In this document: piece after piece, positions 36,901 to 45,978 of the stretch
Layout: the number at the start of each line of letters is the position of its first letter
How positions within the stretch are numbered: position 1 is the stretch's first letter
From: Clostridium massiliamazoniense
GTDB lineage: Bacteria > Bacillota > Clostridia > Clostridiales > Clostridiaceae
Assembly: GCF_001403635.1 (NCBI RefSeq)
Contig: NZ_LN879468.1
Coordinates: forward strand, 1,697,501 to 1,761,500
Direction: 5' to 3'
Length of the DNA stretch: 64,000 nucleotides
The notes under the pieces: model-generated
Told to the model about the DNA's origin: nothing
The model's database searches: none
The model's input: the letters and a program-made list of their open reading frames with translations, nothing else
Made by a program: the position numbers and the translations under genes

Positions 36901-37465
36901 TATAGTGAGGTGGATATACATCAAGAATTCCTCCTCTTACTGAGAATTCTCCCTTACCTTCTACAACTTCCATTCTTTCATAGCCACATTCAACCAAATT
37001 TTGCACAATGGTTTTAAGCTCTACTTCTTCCTGTAAAGAAAGTGTAAAGCTATGGCTTTTATAAAGTTCTATAGGAGTATATAATGCTACCAAAGATTCA
37101 ACAGAAGTAACAATTATTTTCTTCTTATCATTTAATATTTCCTTTATAACCTTTAATCTAGCCCATCTTAAATCTCCAGAAATAGCATCTATATTATAGA
37201 ATACAACTTCCTTTGCTGGTAAATAATAAACATCCAAACTATATAAACTTAAATCTTCATATATTTTTCTAGCTTCTATATCATTATTTGTTACTATAAC
37301 CATTGACCTATCTGATTTTTCATATATACCGTTAAGAATATAACTTTTTCCCGAATCACTAAGACCATATATTCCTAAAGGTAACATCCTATCATTTAGT
37401 AACTCATTTACTTTTTTAAATTCATTACTCTCAATTAATGGGCTCATTAAACCTTTCAATCTCAT
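33962..37465 (-). CDS. mfd: Transcription-repair coupling factor
   Basis: Mfd removes stalled RNA polymerase and recruits UvrA to lesions. The 1167-residue length is normal. Domains in order are a UvrB-like N-terminal region (about 1-330) and the RNA-polymerase interaction domain (about 500-570, PGDYVVHINSGIGVYKG). The translocase follows, with Walker A LLCGDVGYGKTEVA, the DEEQ box LIVDEEQRFGVTQ, motif III LSATPIPRT and motif VI QLRGRVGRS. A TRCF C-terminal domain closes it. ATG at 37465 is preceded by GGTGGTG. It lies 29 nt after pth, as in Bacillus. Confidence 0.96.
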   Translation of the reverse strand: MRLKGLMSPLIESNEFKKVNELLNDRMLPLGIYGLSDSGKSYILNGIYEKSDRSMVIVTNNDIEARKIYEDLSLYSLDVYYLPAKEVVFYNIDAISGDLRWARLKVIKEILNDKKKIIVTSVESLVALYTPIELYKSHSFTLSLQEEVELKTIVQNLVECGYERMEVVEGKGEFSVRGGILDVYPPHYNNPYRIEFFGEEIESIRSFNPESQRSIEQVKSIEVFPAKEIILNQELIDNTISQLKEELHKYEESGIKDKEVLNKITKIVNDNSERLKETWSFETIDSYVNFIFKKPATLFDYLENFLFVVDDPERCKGKVESTIYEFQENFKAFLERGDILPSQSKLILDDNTVYNRLKLQDVITLNTLEKRESFIKSAEKVVFNEVVYNSYQGKLELLINDIVEKKEKGYKTVILAGTRPRGERLVETLRENSIESTYKDIVDEVQDGEVVVTFGNLGKGFEFKELNLSIISDKEVFGESKRKKQKTSKKQKGTAKIKSFGELKPGDYVVHINSGIGVYKGIKQINVGGNKRDYLDIEYLKGDKLYVPVEQLDLVQKYIGSEGKMPKVNKLGGNEWQKAKAKVRKSINEIAQDLVKLYATRSTLKGHKFSKDTQWQRQFEDEFPYEETPDQITSLEEIKSDMESEKVMDRLLCGDVGYGKTEVAIRAAFKSVMDGKQVAFLVPTTILAEQHYKNLVKRFSGFPIKIDVISRFKNKKEQTQTLKELKEGNIDILIGTHRLVSKDIEFKDLGLLIVDEEQRFGVTQKEKIKNLKKNVDVLTLSATPIPRTLHMSLTGVRDISVIETPPEERYPIQTYVVEQNDQLIRDAILREINRDGQVFFVYNRVESIESMASYIKELVPECNITIIHGQMTERQLETQLMEFMNKETNVLVCTSIIETGIDMPNVNTLIVHDADKMGLSQLYQLRGRVGRSNKVAYAYFVYQKDKILTEVAEKRLKALKDFTELGSGFKIAMRDLEIRGAGNMMGSSQHGHMSNVGYDLYCRMLEDTIKLIKGEIDMEPVETVVDIKIDAFIPSNYIENEIQKIEVYKKIAAIENAEDYQYVKEELEDRYSTIPKSVYNLMDIAYIKSRAKTINIEEIKEKGNEIIFEFQSRERTDKQLFVDLLKFHKENILIRLGEKPAFSYRFTEEKKEELLKVFKEILNQLTK

Positions 37466-37494
37466 TCTTTAACACCACCAATCAAACTAAAAAA

Positions 37495-38064
37495 CTATAT
37501 TTCTATAGTTACCCCATTAAACTTATTCATTGATTCCTTTACATCATTTTTTATAGCCTCTATCACAGCATCATTAACTACTGGAATAACCTTGGACATG
37601 TGTCTCCATTCATCATCTTTAAATTTTCCTAATACATGTGATACTAAGTCATGTTCTGGAGCACCAACTCCTACCTTAATTCTTGGAAACTTATCTCCTC
37701 CAAGATTTTTTATAATACTCTTTATGCCATTGTGCCCACCAGCACTTCCTTTTTCTCTTATTCTAAGTTTTCCTATATTAAGGCTTATATCGTCGTATAT
37801 TACTAATACTTCATCTTCTGTAATGTTGTAAAAATTCATGACTTCTCTTATACTGTCTCCACTAAGATTCATATAAGTTGTTGGCTTTAATAATATAACT
37901 TTTTGCCCCTCTATGATTCCAGTTCCATATAATCCTTTAAATTTTTCCCTATTTATATCAATGTTATACTTATTTGATATATAATCAATTATTTCAAATC
38001 CAATATTATGTCTAGTTCTTTCATATTCCTTTCCCGGATTTCCAAGCCCAACTATTAAGAACAT
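37495..38064 (-). CDS. pth: Peptidyl-tRNA hydrolase
   Basis: Pth frees tRNA from peptidyl-tRNAs dropped by ribosomes; the Bacillus gene is also called spoVC. The 189-residue product has [20 protein letters not shown] with the catalytic His near residue 20, [23 protein letters not shown] with the catalytic-region Asp, and [13 protein letters not shown]. The Met at 38064 is taken as start because GGAGG lies between it and the upstream in-frame Met at 38091. Confidence 0.96.
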   Translation of the reverse strand: MFLIVGLGNPGKEYERTRHNIGFEIIDYISNKYNIDINREKFKGLYGTGIIEGQKVILLKPTTYMNLSGDSIREVMNFYNITEDEVLVIYDDISLNIGKLRIREKGSAGGHNGIKSIIKNLGGDKFPRIKVGVGAPEHDLVSHVLGKFKDDEWRHMSKVIPVVNDAVIEAIKNDVKESMNKFNGVTIEI

Positions 38065-38156
38065 TTTATTACCTCCATCATTAAAATACATCTAAATTAT
38101 ATCAATAAATATAATTTATGTGTAATCTTTCTTTTTTATTAATTATTATAAAAAAG

Positions 38157-38214
38157 GCTGTATCAAAAACTTTAGATAAATCTTACTTAGAAATTTATCT
38201 GCTTTTGATACAGC
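38157..38214 (-). terminator. Terminator of the two-component/HtrA-like operon
   Basis: A long hairpin with outer stem GCTGTATCAAAA/TTTTGATACAGC and inner stem AGATAAAT/ATTTATCT is followed by six T on the minus strand. It begins 8 nt after the stop at 38222. Confidence 0.8.
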
Positions 38215-38221
38215 TCCACTT

Positions 38222-39352
38222 TTATTGTTGATTTTTTGTATCTAACTTGAGGCTAACAGTTACTTCTTTTCCACCTCTAAGTATTGTACAAGGTACTGAA
38301 TCACCTACAATATTTTCATTTAATGCTCTAAATATGTCATTTATATTGTTAACTTTAACATTATTTATTCCGGTGATTATATCTGTAGGTCTTATGCCAG
38401 ATTTATAAGCACTTCCTTGTGGTTCAACCTCTTCAACATACACACCTTGTTGACCTTTTAAATTTATTCCTTTAATTCCTAAAAACACTCTTGAAACGCT
38501 ACCATGACTAATTATTGAATCAATTATTTTACTTGCATAATTTATTCCTATGGCATAATTTAATCCATTAGCATTAGATGATGATGTAGACGGAACTGTT
38601 GTAACACCAATTACTTGCCCACTCATGTTAACTAAAACTCCACCTATGTTAGCTTGATTCAAGTCAGCATCAGTTACTATAACACCAGTCTTTACATCTT
38701 CTCCTTGTTCATTAGGTACAGTTATAACCTTATCAACAGTACTAACTATTCCATTAGTTACAACACCTAATCCCTCTTCACCTGAATTATTTCCCATTGC
38801 CATTACAAATTCACCTTGTTTAATACTATTACCTATACTTATAGGTATTAGATTATTTACATTTATTTTTAAAACAGCAATATTGGTAACTTCATCTTTT
38901 CCAACAAGAGTTGCATTAAAATTTTCTTCACTTAAGTTAGGTATGCTTACAACTATGTGCTTAAAATCCTTAATTTCTGAATATGCTGTTACTATATATC
39001 CATTTGATTTATAAACAAAACCTGTTACATTCATTTTTCCTTCACCATTACTTATAGTAACTAATGATGGTTCTACATTATTAACAGCATTAGTTGTCGC
39101 TTGATTTAGCATATATCCTACTTTATTGACATTATTCTCACTTGTTAAACACTTAGATAGATAATTCTGGAACCATTGGCTCTCTATAACAGCAATTGCT
39201 ATTAAAAGTGATAACATAGCAATACAAAAAGCTACTACTATATACTTAACAAATGATTTAATTTTTTTATAATTCTTTCGTTTTCTTATTACTATAGCAC
39301 CTTTTTTATTTTCGCTATTATCCTCTGTTCCTTTATTAAGCTTTATCCCCAT
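38222..39352 (-). CDS. HtrA/DegP-like PDZ protein lacking the catalytic triad (pseudoprotease)
   Basis: The 376-residue protein has a cytoplasmic basic start, one membrane anchor (about 33-57), a trypsin-like domain (about 85-285) and a PDZ domain (about 287-372, GVYVEEVEPQGSAYKSGIRP). All three catalytic positions appear changed. The usual His in 'VTNxH' is S125 (IVTAYSEI), the Asp in 'TDLAVLK' is N157 (TNIAVLKI), and the Ser in 'GNSGGPL' is I236 (QANIGGVL). The surrounding fold motifs remain, so this reads as a maintained, non-catalytic homologue rather than a decaying gene. It follows a histidine kinase by 21 nt, so it may sense or bind unfolded envelope proteins for that system. This role is inference. 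Confidence 0.85.
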   Translation of the reverse strand: MGIKLNKGTEDNSENKKGAIVIRKRKNYKKIKSFVKYIVVAFCIAMLSLLIAIAVIESQWFQNYLSKCLTSENNVNKVGYMLNQATTNAVNNVEPSLVTISNGEGKMNVTGFVYKSNGYIVTAYSEIKDFKHIVVSIPNLSEENFNATLVGKDEVTNIAVLKINVNNLIPISIGNSIKQGEFVMAMGNNSGEEGLGVVTNGIVSTVDKVITVPNEQGEDVKTGVIVTDADLNQANIGGVLVNMSGQVIGVTTVPSTSSSNANGLNYAIGINYASKIIDSIISHGSVSRVFLGIKGINLKGQQGVYVEEVEPQGSAYKSGIRPTDIITGINNVKVNNINDIFRALNENIVGDSVPCTILRGGKEVTVSLKLDTKNQQ

Positions 39353-39373
39353 CCAAGCCTCCTAAATAATATG

Positions 39374-40819
39374 TTAATCCATTTTTGTTAAAGTAAAGGC
39401 AAACTTAACTCCTTTTCCATCCTCTGAGTTTTCTACCCAAACTTCTTCTCCATGGCTTAAAATAATATTTCTAACTATTGAAAGACCAAGCCCTGTACTT
39501 TCCTTGTTAGTTCTAGACTTATCTGCCTTATAAAATCTTTCCCAGATATGTCTTAATGTATCCTCTTCTAAAGGTACTCCATCATTGTATATTACAACTA
39601 CAACTCTATTTCCCTTAGATTTTGTCATTATTTCTATATTTCCACCTTCAGTACAATACTTAACTGAATTATCAATTAAATTTGTACATACTTGAATTAT
39701 TTTGTCTCTGTCTGCTTTTACATATAAATAATCTCCCTCAAGAGTAATACTTACATGTAATTTTTTATTTAATATTTTTGGCTCTAGATTTACTGCTGAA
39801 GTTTTTATTATCTCATTTATATCTACTTTACTAAAGTTAAACTTTAACTTTCCTGTCTGCATTGCTGATATATCTAACAAGTCTGTAATAAGTCTTGTTA
39901 ATCTTTCTGTCTCTTCATATACCTTTTGTAAATAGAAATGTTCTTTATCTGGAGGTATTATTCCATCTAATATACCAGCTATAAATCCTCTTATTGAAGT
40001 CATTGGAGACCTCAATTCATGTGATACATTAGAGATAAACTCTCTCCTGTTAGTTTCTACCTTTTCAATGGCTTCTGCCATAAAATTAAAGGAAGTGGCA
40101 AGTTCTCCTAGTTCATCATTAGAATTTATATTAACTCTTTCCCCAACATCACCCTTAGCTATTTTTTGAGATGCTTCATTTAAAGATTCAATTGGGTCTA
40201 TTATAAATTTCTTACAAACTGTATATATTACAATACTTAATATAATAAGAGCTATTATCACAAATATCCAAATTATAAGGTAAATTTTATTAAGCATAGA
40301 ATCTATTTCACTTAATGGTGTCTCTATTATTATAGATCCATTTAGATAATTTTGATAATATATAGGCTTATAATAATAATTATACCCACCCTTGTCAAAA
40401 CTCATTATACTTTTATTGTTTATAGCTTCTCCTCCGACTTGAGTAATTTTAGTAAATTTAAGATTATTATCACTTGGGTCTGATACAGCTATTACATCAT
40501 CTTGACTATTAAGTACAATGATTTTAGCATCTAAGAAGTTTTTGCTAAATTGTAAGATTGTATTTAATTGATCTAGTCCTGCTGTAGAATTGGTTACATC
40601 AAAACTTTGGTTACCTTCACTTACATAAACATTAACCGCTTGCCCTATTATCATATTAACTTGATTTATTTTTTCATTTCTATATCCTGTATAATAATTC
40701 CTTACAGTTGCAGATAAAATAAAAGCTATTATGGCAAAAATGATACCCACAATTGCCATAACGCTTATTAATAATTTTGAAACTAAACTGGTTCTTACCT
40801 TTTTACTTTTTAGTTTCAC
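39374..40819 (-). CDS. Membrane sensor histidine kinase
   Basis: The 481-residue kinase has membrane segments at about 15-37 and 179-201 with a ~140-residue extracytoplasmic domain between them. A HAMP linker (about 200-253) follows, then HisKA with phospho-acceptor H267 (FISNVSHELRSPMTSIRG) and the HATPase with NLIDNSVKY, FYKADKSR and STGLGLSIV. It starts with GTG that shares one base with the response-regulator stop, so the pair is coupled. The PhoR/ResE-like build does not reveal the signal; the HtrA-like gene downstream hints at envelope stress. Confidence 0.93.
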   Translation of the reverse strand: MKLKSKKVRTSLVSKLLISVMAIVGIIFAIIAFILSATVRNYYTGYRNEKINQVNMIIGQAVNVYVSEGNQSFDVTNSTAGLDQLNTILQFSKNFLDAKIIVLNSQDDVIAVSDPSDNNLKFTKITQVGGEAINNKSIMSFDKGGYNYYYKPIYYQNYLNGSIIIETPLSEIDSMLNKIYLIIWIFVIIALIILSIVIYTVCKKFIIDPIESLNEASQKIAKGDVGERVNINSNDELGELATSFNFMAEAIEKVETNRREFISNVSHELRSPMTSIRGFIAGILDGIIPPDKEHFYLQKVYEETERLTRLITDLLDISAMQTGKLKFNFSKVDINEIIKTSAVNLEPKILNKKLHVSITLEGDYLYVKADRDKIIQVCTNLIDNSVKYCTEGGNIEIMTKSKGNRVVVVIYNDGVPLEEDTLRHIWERFYKADKSRTNKESTGLGLSIVRNIILSHGEEVWVENSEDGKGVKFAFTLTKMD

Positions 40820-41505
40820 TATTTAACCTCAAATTTATATCCAACTCCCCAAACAGTTTCTAATTGCCAATTTTCACCTTTATTTAACTTTTCTCTTAAT
40901 CTTTTTATATGAACATCAACGGTTCTTGAATCCCCTGGATAATCATATCCCCAAACTTCACAAAGTAATTGTTCTCTTGTGAAAACTTTATTTTTATTAC
41001 TAGCTAGGTAGTATAATAACTCAAATTCTTTTGGTGGCATTTTTATTTCTTCGTCTCTATAAAGGACTTTATAAGAATTAGTATCTATAACTAATGAAGG
41101 GAATGTTAATACATCTTCCTCAGTTTTATCAACTGAATATCTTCTCATAACAGCCTTAACTCTAGCCATAACTTCTTTTGGTTCAAAAGGCTTAACGATA
41201 TAATCATCTGCACCTATTTCAAGAGCTAAAACTTTATCAAAAACCTCCCCTTTAGCAGTAAGCATAACAACTGGAGTGTTCCCTTCTCTTCTAATCCACT
41301 TTAAAACTTCAACCCCATCCATTCCTGGTAACATAACATCTAATAACACCATATTGGGTTTATAGCTTGAAAAAACCTCTTGTGCTGTTTTTCCATCATT
41401 AGCTACCTTTACATCATAATTTGCACTTTCTAAATACATCTTTAGAACTTGGCAAATATTTTCATCATCATCTACCAGTAAAATTTTTCCTAATAATCCG
41501 TCCAT
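40819..41505 (-). CDS. OmpR/PhoB-family response regulator
   Basis: The 228-residue protein has a receiver domain (1-120; acidic pocket VDDDEN, phospho-acceptor D56 in VLLDVMLPGMDG, conserved Lys in YIVKPFEPKE). Its C-terminal winged helix (about 132-228) carries the recognition helix region SRTVDVHIKRLREKL and GVGYKF. Met at 41505 is used because AGGAG lies just upstream, inside the longer frame that would start at 41547. First gene of a three-gene unit with the kinase and the HtrA-like protein. Confidence 0.94.
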   Translation of the reverse strand: MDGLLGKILLVDDDENICQVLKMYLESANYDVKVANDGKTAQEVFSSYKPNMVLLDVMLPGMDGVEVLKWIRREGNTPVVMLTAKGEVFDKVLALEIGADDYIVKPFEPKEVMARVKAVMRRYSVDKTEEDVLTFPSLVIDTNSYKVLYRDEEIKMPPKEFELLYYLASNKNKVFTREQLLCEVWGYDYPGDSRTVDVHIKRLREKLNKGENWQLETVWGVGYKFEVK

Positions 41506-41635
41506 AGTTTCACACACTCCTAATCTAATTTTTGTATTTAGTTCCATATATTTGTAACTATTCTGTATATTTATTTAACAAAAAAAGATATTTTTTTTAT
41601 TATACCACAAATTTCATCATATTTGTTACAAAAAA

Positions 41636-41668
41636 AACATCTAAAAAGCATAATACTTTTTAGATGTT
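41636..41668. terminator. Terminator of prs
   Basis: A 13-bp perfect stem AACATCTAAAAAG/CTTTTTAGATGTT with a 7-nt loop is followed on the minus strand by a run of T. It lies 30 nt after the prs stop. Confidence 0.8.
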
Positions 41669-41697
41669 AAAAAAAACTTTAAATTACTGAATAAATC

Positions 41698-42663
41698 TTA
41701 TTGTAATTCTTCAAATAATCTACTTAATGGTTCATCATCGTAGATTCTTTCAATAGCATTAGCTAATAAAGGAGCTACTGATATTGACTTAAATTTTTCT
41801 AATCCATCTCTTTCTGGAAGTTTTACTGTATTTAACATAACAAGTTCTTCTATAGAAGATGCATTTATTCTATCAAAGGCTGGACCTGATAAAACACCGT
41901 GTGTACAACAAGCATAAACATTCTTAGCTCCTAAGTCTTTTAAAGCATTAGCAGCATTTGAAATTGTTCCTGCTGTGTCTATCATGTCATCTATTAATAT
42001 ACAAACTTTATCATTTATATCGCCAATTATATTCATAATTTCTGAAACATTTGCCTTAGGTCTTCTTTTATCTATAATAGCTATAGGTGCATGTAATTTA
42101 TCTGCAAATTTTCTAGCTCTTGTTACAGAACCTAAATCTGGAGAAACGACAACTACATCATCTCTTTCTGCTAGTCCTTTTTCAACAAAATAACTAGCTA
42201 GTATAGGACAACCTAACATATGGTCAACTGGAATATCAAAATATCCTTGTATTTGTGGTGCATGTAGATCCATTGTTAATACTCTGTCTGCACCTGCTGC
42301 TGTTATTAAATCAGCTACTAATTTTGCTGTAATTGGATCTCTTGATTTTGCTTTTCTATCTTGTCTTGCATAGCCGTAGTATGGCATAACTGCAGTTATT
42401 CTACCAGCAGATGCTCTTTTGAAAGCATCAATCATTATTAATAATTCCATTAAGTTATTATTTACTGGACTACAAGTTGATTGTACTATAAATACGTCAC
42501 AACCTCTTACACTTTCATTTATATCTACTGATATTTCTCCATCACTAAAAGTCCCTACTTTAGCTTTTCCTAAAGGTAATCCTAACTTTTCCGCTATTTC
42601 CTGAGCTAATTCAGGATGGGAGTTCCCTGTGAATATTTTTATATTTTTATACTGATTTTCCAT
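41698..42663 (-). CDS. prs: Ribose-phosphate pyrophosphokinase
   Basis: It makes PRPP from ribose-5-phosphate and ATP, feeding purine, pyrimidine and NAD synthesis (PncB here) and acting as ligand of PurR. The 321-residue protein is a class I enzyme: [15 protein letters not shown], the ATP loop region [12 protein letters not shown], the metal site [18 protein letters not shown] and the PRPP loop [21 protein letters not shown] precedes ATG by 11 nt. It follows glmU by 56 nt, the same order as gcaD-prs in Bacillus. Confidence 0.96.
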   Translation of the reverse strand: MENQYKNIKIFTGNSHPELAQEIAEKLGLPLGKAKVGTFSDGEISVDINESVRGCDVFIVQSTCSPVNNNLMELLIMIDAFKRASAGRITAVMPYYGYARQDRKAKSRDPITAKLVADLITAAGADRVLTMDLHAPQIQGYFDIPVDHMLGCPILASYFVEKGLAERDDVVVVSPDLGSVTRARKFADKLHAPIAIIDKRRPKANVSEIMNIIGDINDKVCILIDDMIDTAGTISNAANALKDLGAKNVYACCTHGVLSGPAFDRINASSIEELVMLNTVKLPERDGLEKFKSISVAPLLANAIERIYDDEPLSRLFEELQ

Positions 42664-42719
42664 TGTCGTGAAGACCTCCTTAAAATAATCCCATTTGGCA
42701 TTTGTTATATAAAAAAATT

Positions 42720-44078
42720 TTATTTTTTCCTATTTATCCAACCCTCAATATTATTTTGTCTAGCTCTTGCAATTGCAAGGCTTCCCTCTGGAACCTTCTG
42801 TGTTATGGTAGATCCTGCTGCGATATAAGTGTTGTCTTCTACCTCAACTGGTGATACTAAATTAGTATTGCACCCAATAAATGAATTGTTACCTATAATA
42901 GTTTTATGTTTTTCTTTCCCATCATAATTAACTACTACAGTTCCACATCCAAAATTACATTTTTCTCCAACCTCAGCATCTCCAATATAAGTTAAGTGTG
43001 ATACCTTGGTATTATTTCCTATAGTAGATTTTTTTATTTCTACAAAGTCACCTATTCTAACTTTACTTCCTATATTAGATTCTGGTCTAACATAAGCAAA
43101 TGGACCAATTGTTGTATTATCTCCAATTTTACTATCAAGTATTACTGAACTTTGTATTTCTACTGAATCTGCTATTATACTGTTAGAAATTCTTGAATTA
43201 GAATAAATTACACAATCTTCACCTATTACTGTTTTTCCTTCTATTACGTTATTAGGATAGATTATTGTGTCTCTTCCTATTTCTGCCTCCATAGAGATAT
43301 ATGTGCTGTTTGGATCAATTATAGTAACACCATTATCTAAATGTTTTCTATTTATTCTTTTTCTTAATATTCCTTCAACAACAGCTAATTCTGCTCTTGA
43401 GTTAACCCCTATTGTTTCTTCGAAATCAGTTATCATTGCACCTACTTTTTTATTTTCTGATTTTAAAATACCAATAACATCAGTTAAGTAATATTCTCCT
43501 TGTGCATTATCATTTGATAGCTTTTCTAAACTTTCTAGGAGACTTTCAATATCAAAACAATACATTCCTGCATTTATTTCTTTAACATTTAGTTCCTCCT
43601 CAGAACAATCTTTATGTTCAACTATCTTTTCAACTTCATCATTATTTCTTATAATTCTTCCATATCCTGTTGGATTTTCAATTACTGAAGTTAATAATGT
43701 AGCAAAGTTATTTTCATTAATATGTGTATCTATCAATTTGATAACAGTTTCCTCTTTTATTAAAGGTGCATCTCCAGTGAATATTGCAACTACTCCTGAT
43801 TTACCTTGAAGAAATTCTTTGGCACATTTAACAGCGTGTCCTGTTCCTAGTTGTTCTTCCTGTAGTGAATAAGAAACTTTTCTTGATGCAGTACTTTCTT
43901 TAACAAGCTCTGCTCCCTTTCCTATTATTACATTTATATCTTCAATATTAGCTAGTCTCATGGTATCTATAACATGGTTTACCATCTCTTTACCACAAGC
44001 TTTATGAAGTACTTTAGGAAGCTTAGATTTTATTCTAGTTCCTTGACCCGCTGCTAATATTATAGCACATTTTTTCAT
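42720..44078 (-). CDS. glmU: Bifunctional GlmU (UDP-GlcNAc pyrophosphorylase / GlcN-1-P acetyltransferase)
   Basis: It makes UDP-GlcNAc, the sugar precursor of peptidoglycan and wall polymers. The 452-residue protein has the N-terminal uridylyltransferase domain (about 1-225; [38 protein letters not shown]). The C-terminal left-handed beta-helix acetyltransferase domain (about 250-445) is built of hexapeptide repeats, with [27 protein letters not shown] and AAGSTIT. Both parts look complete. The gene is upstream of prs; spoVG lies 5' with its own terminator between them. Confidence 0.96.
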   Translation of the reverse strand: MKKCAIILAAGQGTRIKSKLPKVLHKACGKEMVNHVIDTMRLANIEDINVIIGKGAELVKESTASRKVSYSLQEEQLGTGHAVKCAKEFLQGKSGVVAIFTGDAPLIKEETVIKLIDTHINENNFATLLTSVIENPTGYGRIIRNNDEVEKIVEHKDCSEEELNVKEINAGMYCFDIESLLESLEKLSNDNAQGEYYLTDVIGILKSENKKVGAMITDFEETIGVNSRAELAVVEGILRKRINRKHLDNGVTIIDPNSTYISMEAEIGRDTIIYPNNVIEGKTVIGEDCVIYSNSRISNSIIADSVEIQSSVILDSKIGDNTTIGPFAYVRPESNIGSKVRIGDFVEIKKSTIGNNTKVSHLTYIGDAEVGEKCNFGCGTVVVNYDGKEKHKTIIGNNSFIGCNTNLVSPVEVEDNTYIAAGSTITQKVPEGSLAIARARQNNIEGWINRKK

Positions 44079-44387
44079 AAATTCACCTCATTATGCTAAA
44101 AATTTATTAAATAGGCTATGCTAATTATTTAAAGTTATCTTTTTTTCTATTTATTCAATTACAATTATATTTTAAATACCTATGGTTTTCAACATCAAAC
44201 CATAACAATAAAGATTTATATATATGATTATAAATTTATCTTCTATCTACTAATAACAGAACTTCCATATCTTTTAAATATCAGGATAATATTAGTTATT
44301 ATTTCTATGATTATAACTATTTTTAAAATTTAAAATAAAAAAAGCAAAAAAAATAAAAGGAAGTAAACTTCCTTTTATTTTACCCTT
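44079..44387. other. Intergenic region between spoVG and glmU
   Basis: It holds the spoVG terminator at its right end and the glmU Shine-Dalgarno (GAGGTG) at its left. In between is AT-rich DNA in which I see no gene and no convincing promoter. Confidence 0.5.
44351..44380 (-). terminator. Terminator of spoVG
   Basis: A 14-bp perfect stem AAATAAAAGGAAGT/ACTTCCTTTTATTT with a 2-nt spacer is followed by a T-run on the minus strand, 8 nt after the spoVG stop. Confidence 0.85.
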
Positions 44388-44657
44388 TTATACTTCTTCA
44401 GTATTTTTTACTTTTTCGTATTCATTCAGAATAGCAGTCTGAATTTTTTCTCTTGTTTCAGTGTTTATTGGATGAGCTATATCCTTAAATTCACCATCTG
44501 GTGTTTTTCTACTTGGCATAGCTATAAATAAACCACTTTGTCCTTCAATAACCTTAATATCATGAACTACGAATTCATTATCAAAAGTTACTGATACTAT
44601 TGCTTTCATTTTTCCTTCAGAAGCTATCTTTCTGATTCTTACATCTGTTATTTGCAT
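44388..44657 (-). CDS. spoVG: Septation/RNA-binding regulator SpoVG
   Basis: SpoVG is a small regulatory protein that affects septation and cortex synthesis during sporulation and binds nucleic acid in several Firmicutes. The 89-residue product begins [20 protein letters not shown] and contains [20 protein letters not shown] and [15 protein letters not shown], all characteristic. The Met at 44657 follows GGAGGTG; the longer frame start at 44684 lies upstream of that site. A sigma-H-like promoter is at 44692-44719. Confidence 0.96.
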   Translation of the reverse strand: MQITDVRIRKIASEGKMKAIVSVTFDNEFVVHDIKVIEGQSGLFIAMPSRKTPDGEFKDIAHPINTETREKIQTAILNEYEKVKNTEEV

Positions 44658-44691
44658 TTGACCACACCTCCAGTTGCTTTTCAATTATTAT

Positions 44692-44719
44692 ATTTCTATA
44701 TTTCTTTTAAAAATCCTCT
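44692..44719 (-). promoter_or_regulatory. Candidate sigma-H promoter of spoVG
   Basis: AGAGGATTT (44719-44711) and ATAGAAAT (44699-44692) on the minus strand are 11 bp apart. They resemble the sigma-H elements RnAGGAwWW and RnnGAATww, with one -10 mismatch. B. subtilis spoVG is a classic sigma-H gene. Confidence 0.5.
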
Positions 44720-44757
44720 TTTTTATTTAAAATTTTTTGGTTTTTTTTATCATTTTA

Positions 44758-45579
44758 TTATTTTTGTGGAATATTCTTTGAAGGGACTACTTTTATTCCT
44801 GCTCCTTCACTTAATTCTTCTATATCTACAATTGAAATATAATCTTCTACAACTTTATTATTTGAAATTTTATTATCTACCAATACCCCAATACCAACTA
44901 ATTCAGAATCAAATTCTTTTAATAGATTAAGAATACCTTTAGCAGTTCCTCCGCCTCTCATGAAATCATCTATAAATACACATTTACTTCCTACTCTTAA
45001 TGATTTTTTAGATAAGCACATCTGCTGAATACGTTCTGAAGTACCTGATAAGTAATTTATTGAAATTGTAGATCCTTCTGTAACCTTACTATCTCTTCTT
45101 GCAACTACTACTTGAACTCCTAAATTTTTTGCTACTTCATAAGCTAAAGGAATACCTTTTGTTTCTACAGTTACAATATAATCAATTTCTTTATCTTTAA
45201 AAAATGATGCAAGTAACACCCCCGCTTTACTTATAATAGCTGGGTCAAACATTAAATCTGTAACATAAATAAACTTGCTCGCTACTAATCTTTCTTCTGA
45301 ACTCATAAGTTCACAAAGTTCATTTACAAATTCACTGATTTCCTCTTCTCCCATATTAGGAACAAATTTTATTCCACCTGCAGCCCCTGAGATTGTCTCT
45401 ATGGTTCCCATAGACATCTTTTCTAAACTATCTCTAACTATTACTATATCTTCACTTATTGTTGATTTTGCTGCATTTAATAATTCTGAAAATCTATTTA
45501 ACCCTATAATTTTATTAGGATTTTCTTTTAATATTTTAGTTATTATAGCTACCCTACTATTTCTACTTAATTTTTCCAT
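44758..45579 (-). CDS. purR: Pur operon repressor PurR
   Basis: PurR represses purine synthesis and transport genes; PRPP relieves its binding in Bacillus. The 273-residue protein has an N-terminal winged helix (about 1-75, RNSRVAIITKILKENP, AAKSTISEDIVIVRDSL) and a phosphoribosyltransferase-like domain. The PRPP motif CVFIDDFMRGGGTAKGI has the usual type-I form. The PurR-SpoVG-GlmU-Prs order equals that of B. subtilis, although the yabJ gene is missing between purR and spoVG. ATG follows GAAGGTG. Confidence 0.95.
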   Translation of the reverse strand: MEKLSRNSRVAIITKILKENPNKIIGLNRFSELLNAAKSTISEDIVIVRDSLEKMSMGTIETISGAAGGIKFVPNMGEEEISEFVNELCELMSSEERLVASKFIYVTDLMFDPAIISKAGVLLASFFKDKEIDYIVTVETKGIPLAYEVAKNLGVQVVVARRDSKVTEGSTISINYLSGTSERIQQMCLSKKSLRVGSKCVFIDDFMRGGGTAKGILNLLKEFDSELVGIGVLVDNKISNNKVVEDYISIVDIEELSEGAGIKVVPSKNIPQK

Positions 45580-45978
45580 ATTAGCACCTTCAATCTATAC
45601 GAATTATTTTTCTAATATTTCTTTTAATATTCATATTTTATTCAATATTTACAGTAATATCAATAATTTATTTAAAAATTTTATTCATTATTTCAATTTT
45701 TTAACATTTATTGTATGTTAATCATATTATTATTGTTATAGTCAGAAATTTGTGTTTTTGTTTGCCTAAAGGAAATATATTCTAGATTATTAGTTTATCA
45801 TCTTAATTTAAAATTTCAAAGCACTTTAAATTTAACTCTTTAATACAATCTATTAACAATCTACCCTTAAATTTTTATATCCTTTTATGCATTTATTTAT
45901 AAAAATTATTAAATAGTGTGTGATTTTATGAATTTGTGTATATAATTAAAATGTGAAGAAAAAAAGGAGTTGGTAATT
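45580..45978. other. Divergent intergenic region purR / murC
   Basis: AT-rich DNA without a gene. TATAAT at 45941-45946 is a good -10 for murC, with only a weak -35 upstream. I did not find a convincing PurBox for purR autoregulation. Confidence 0.4.
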
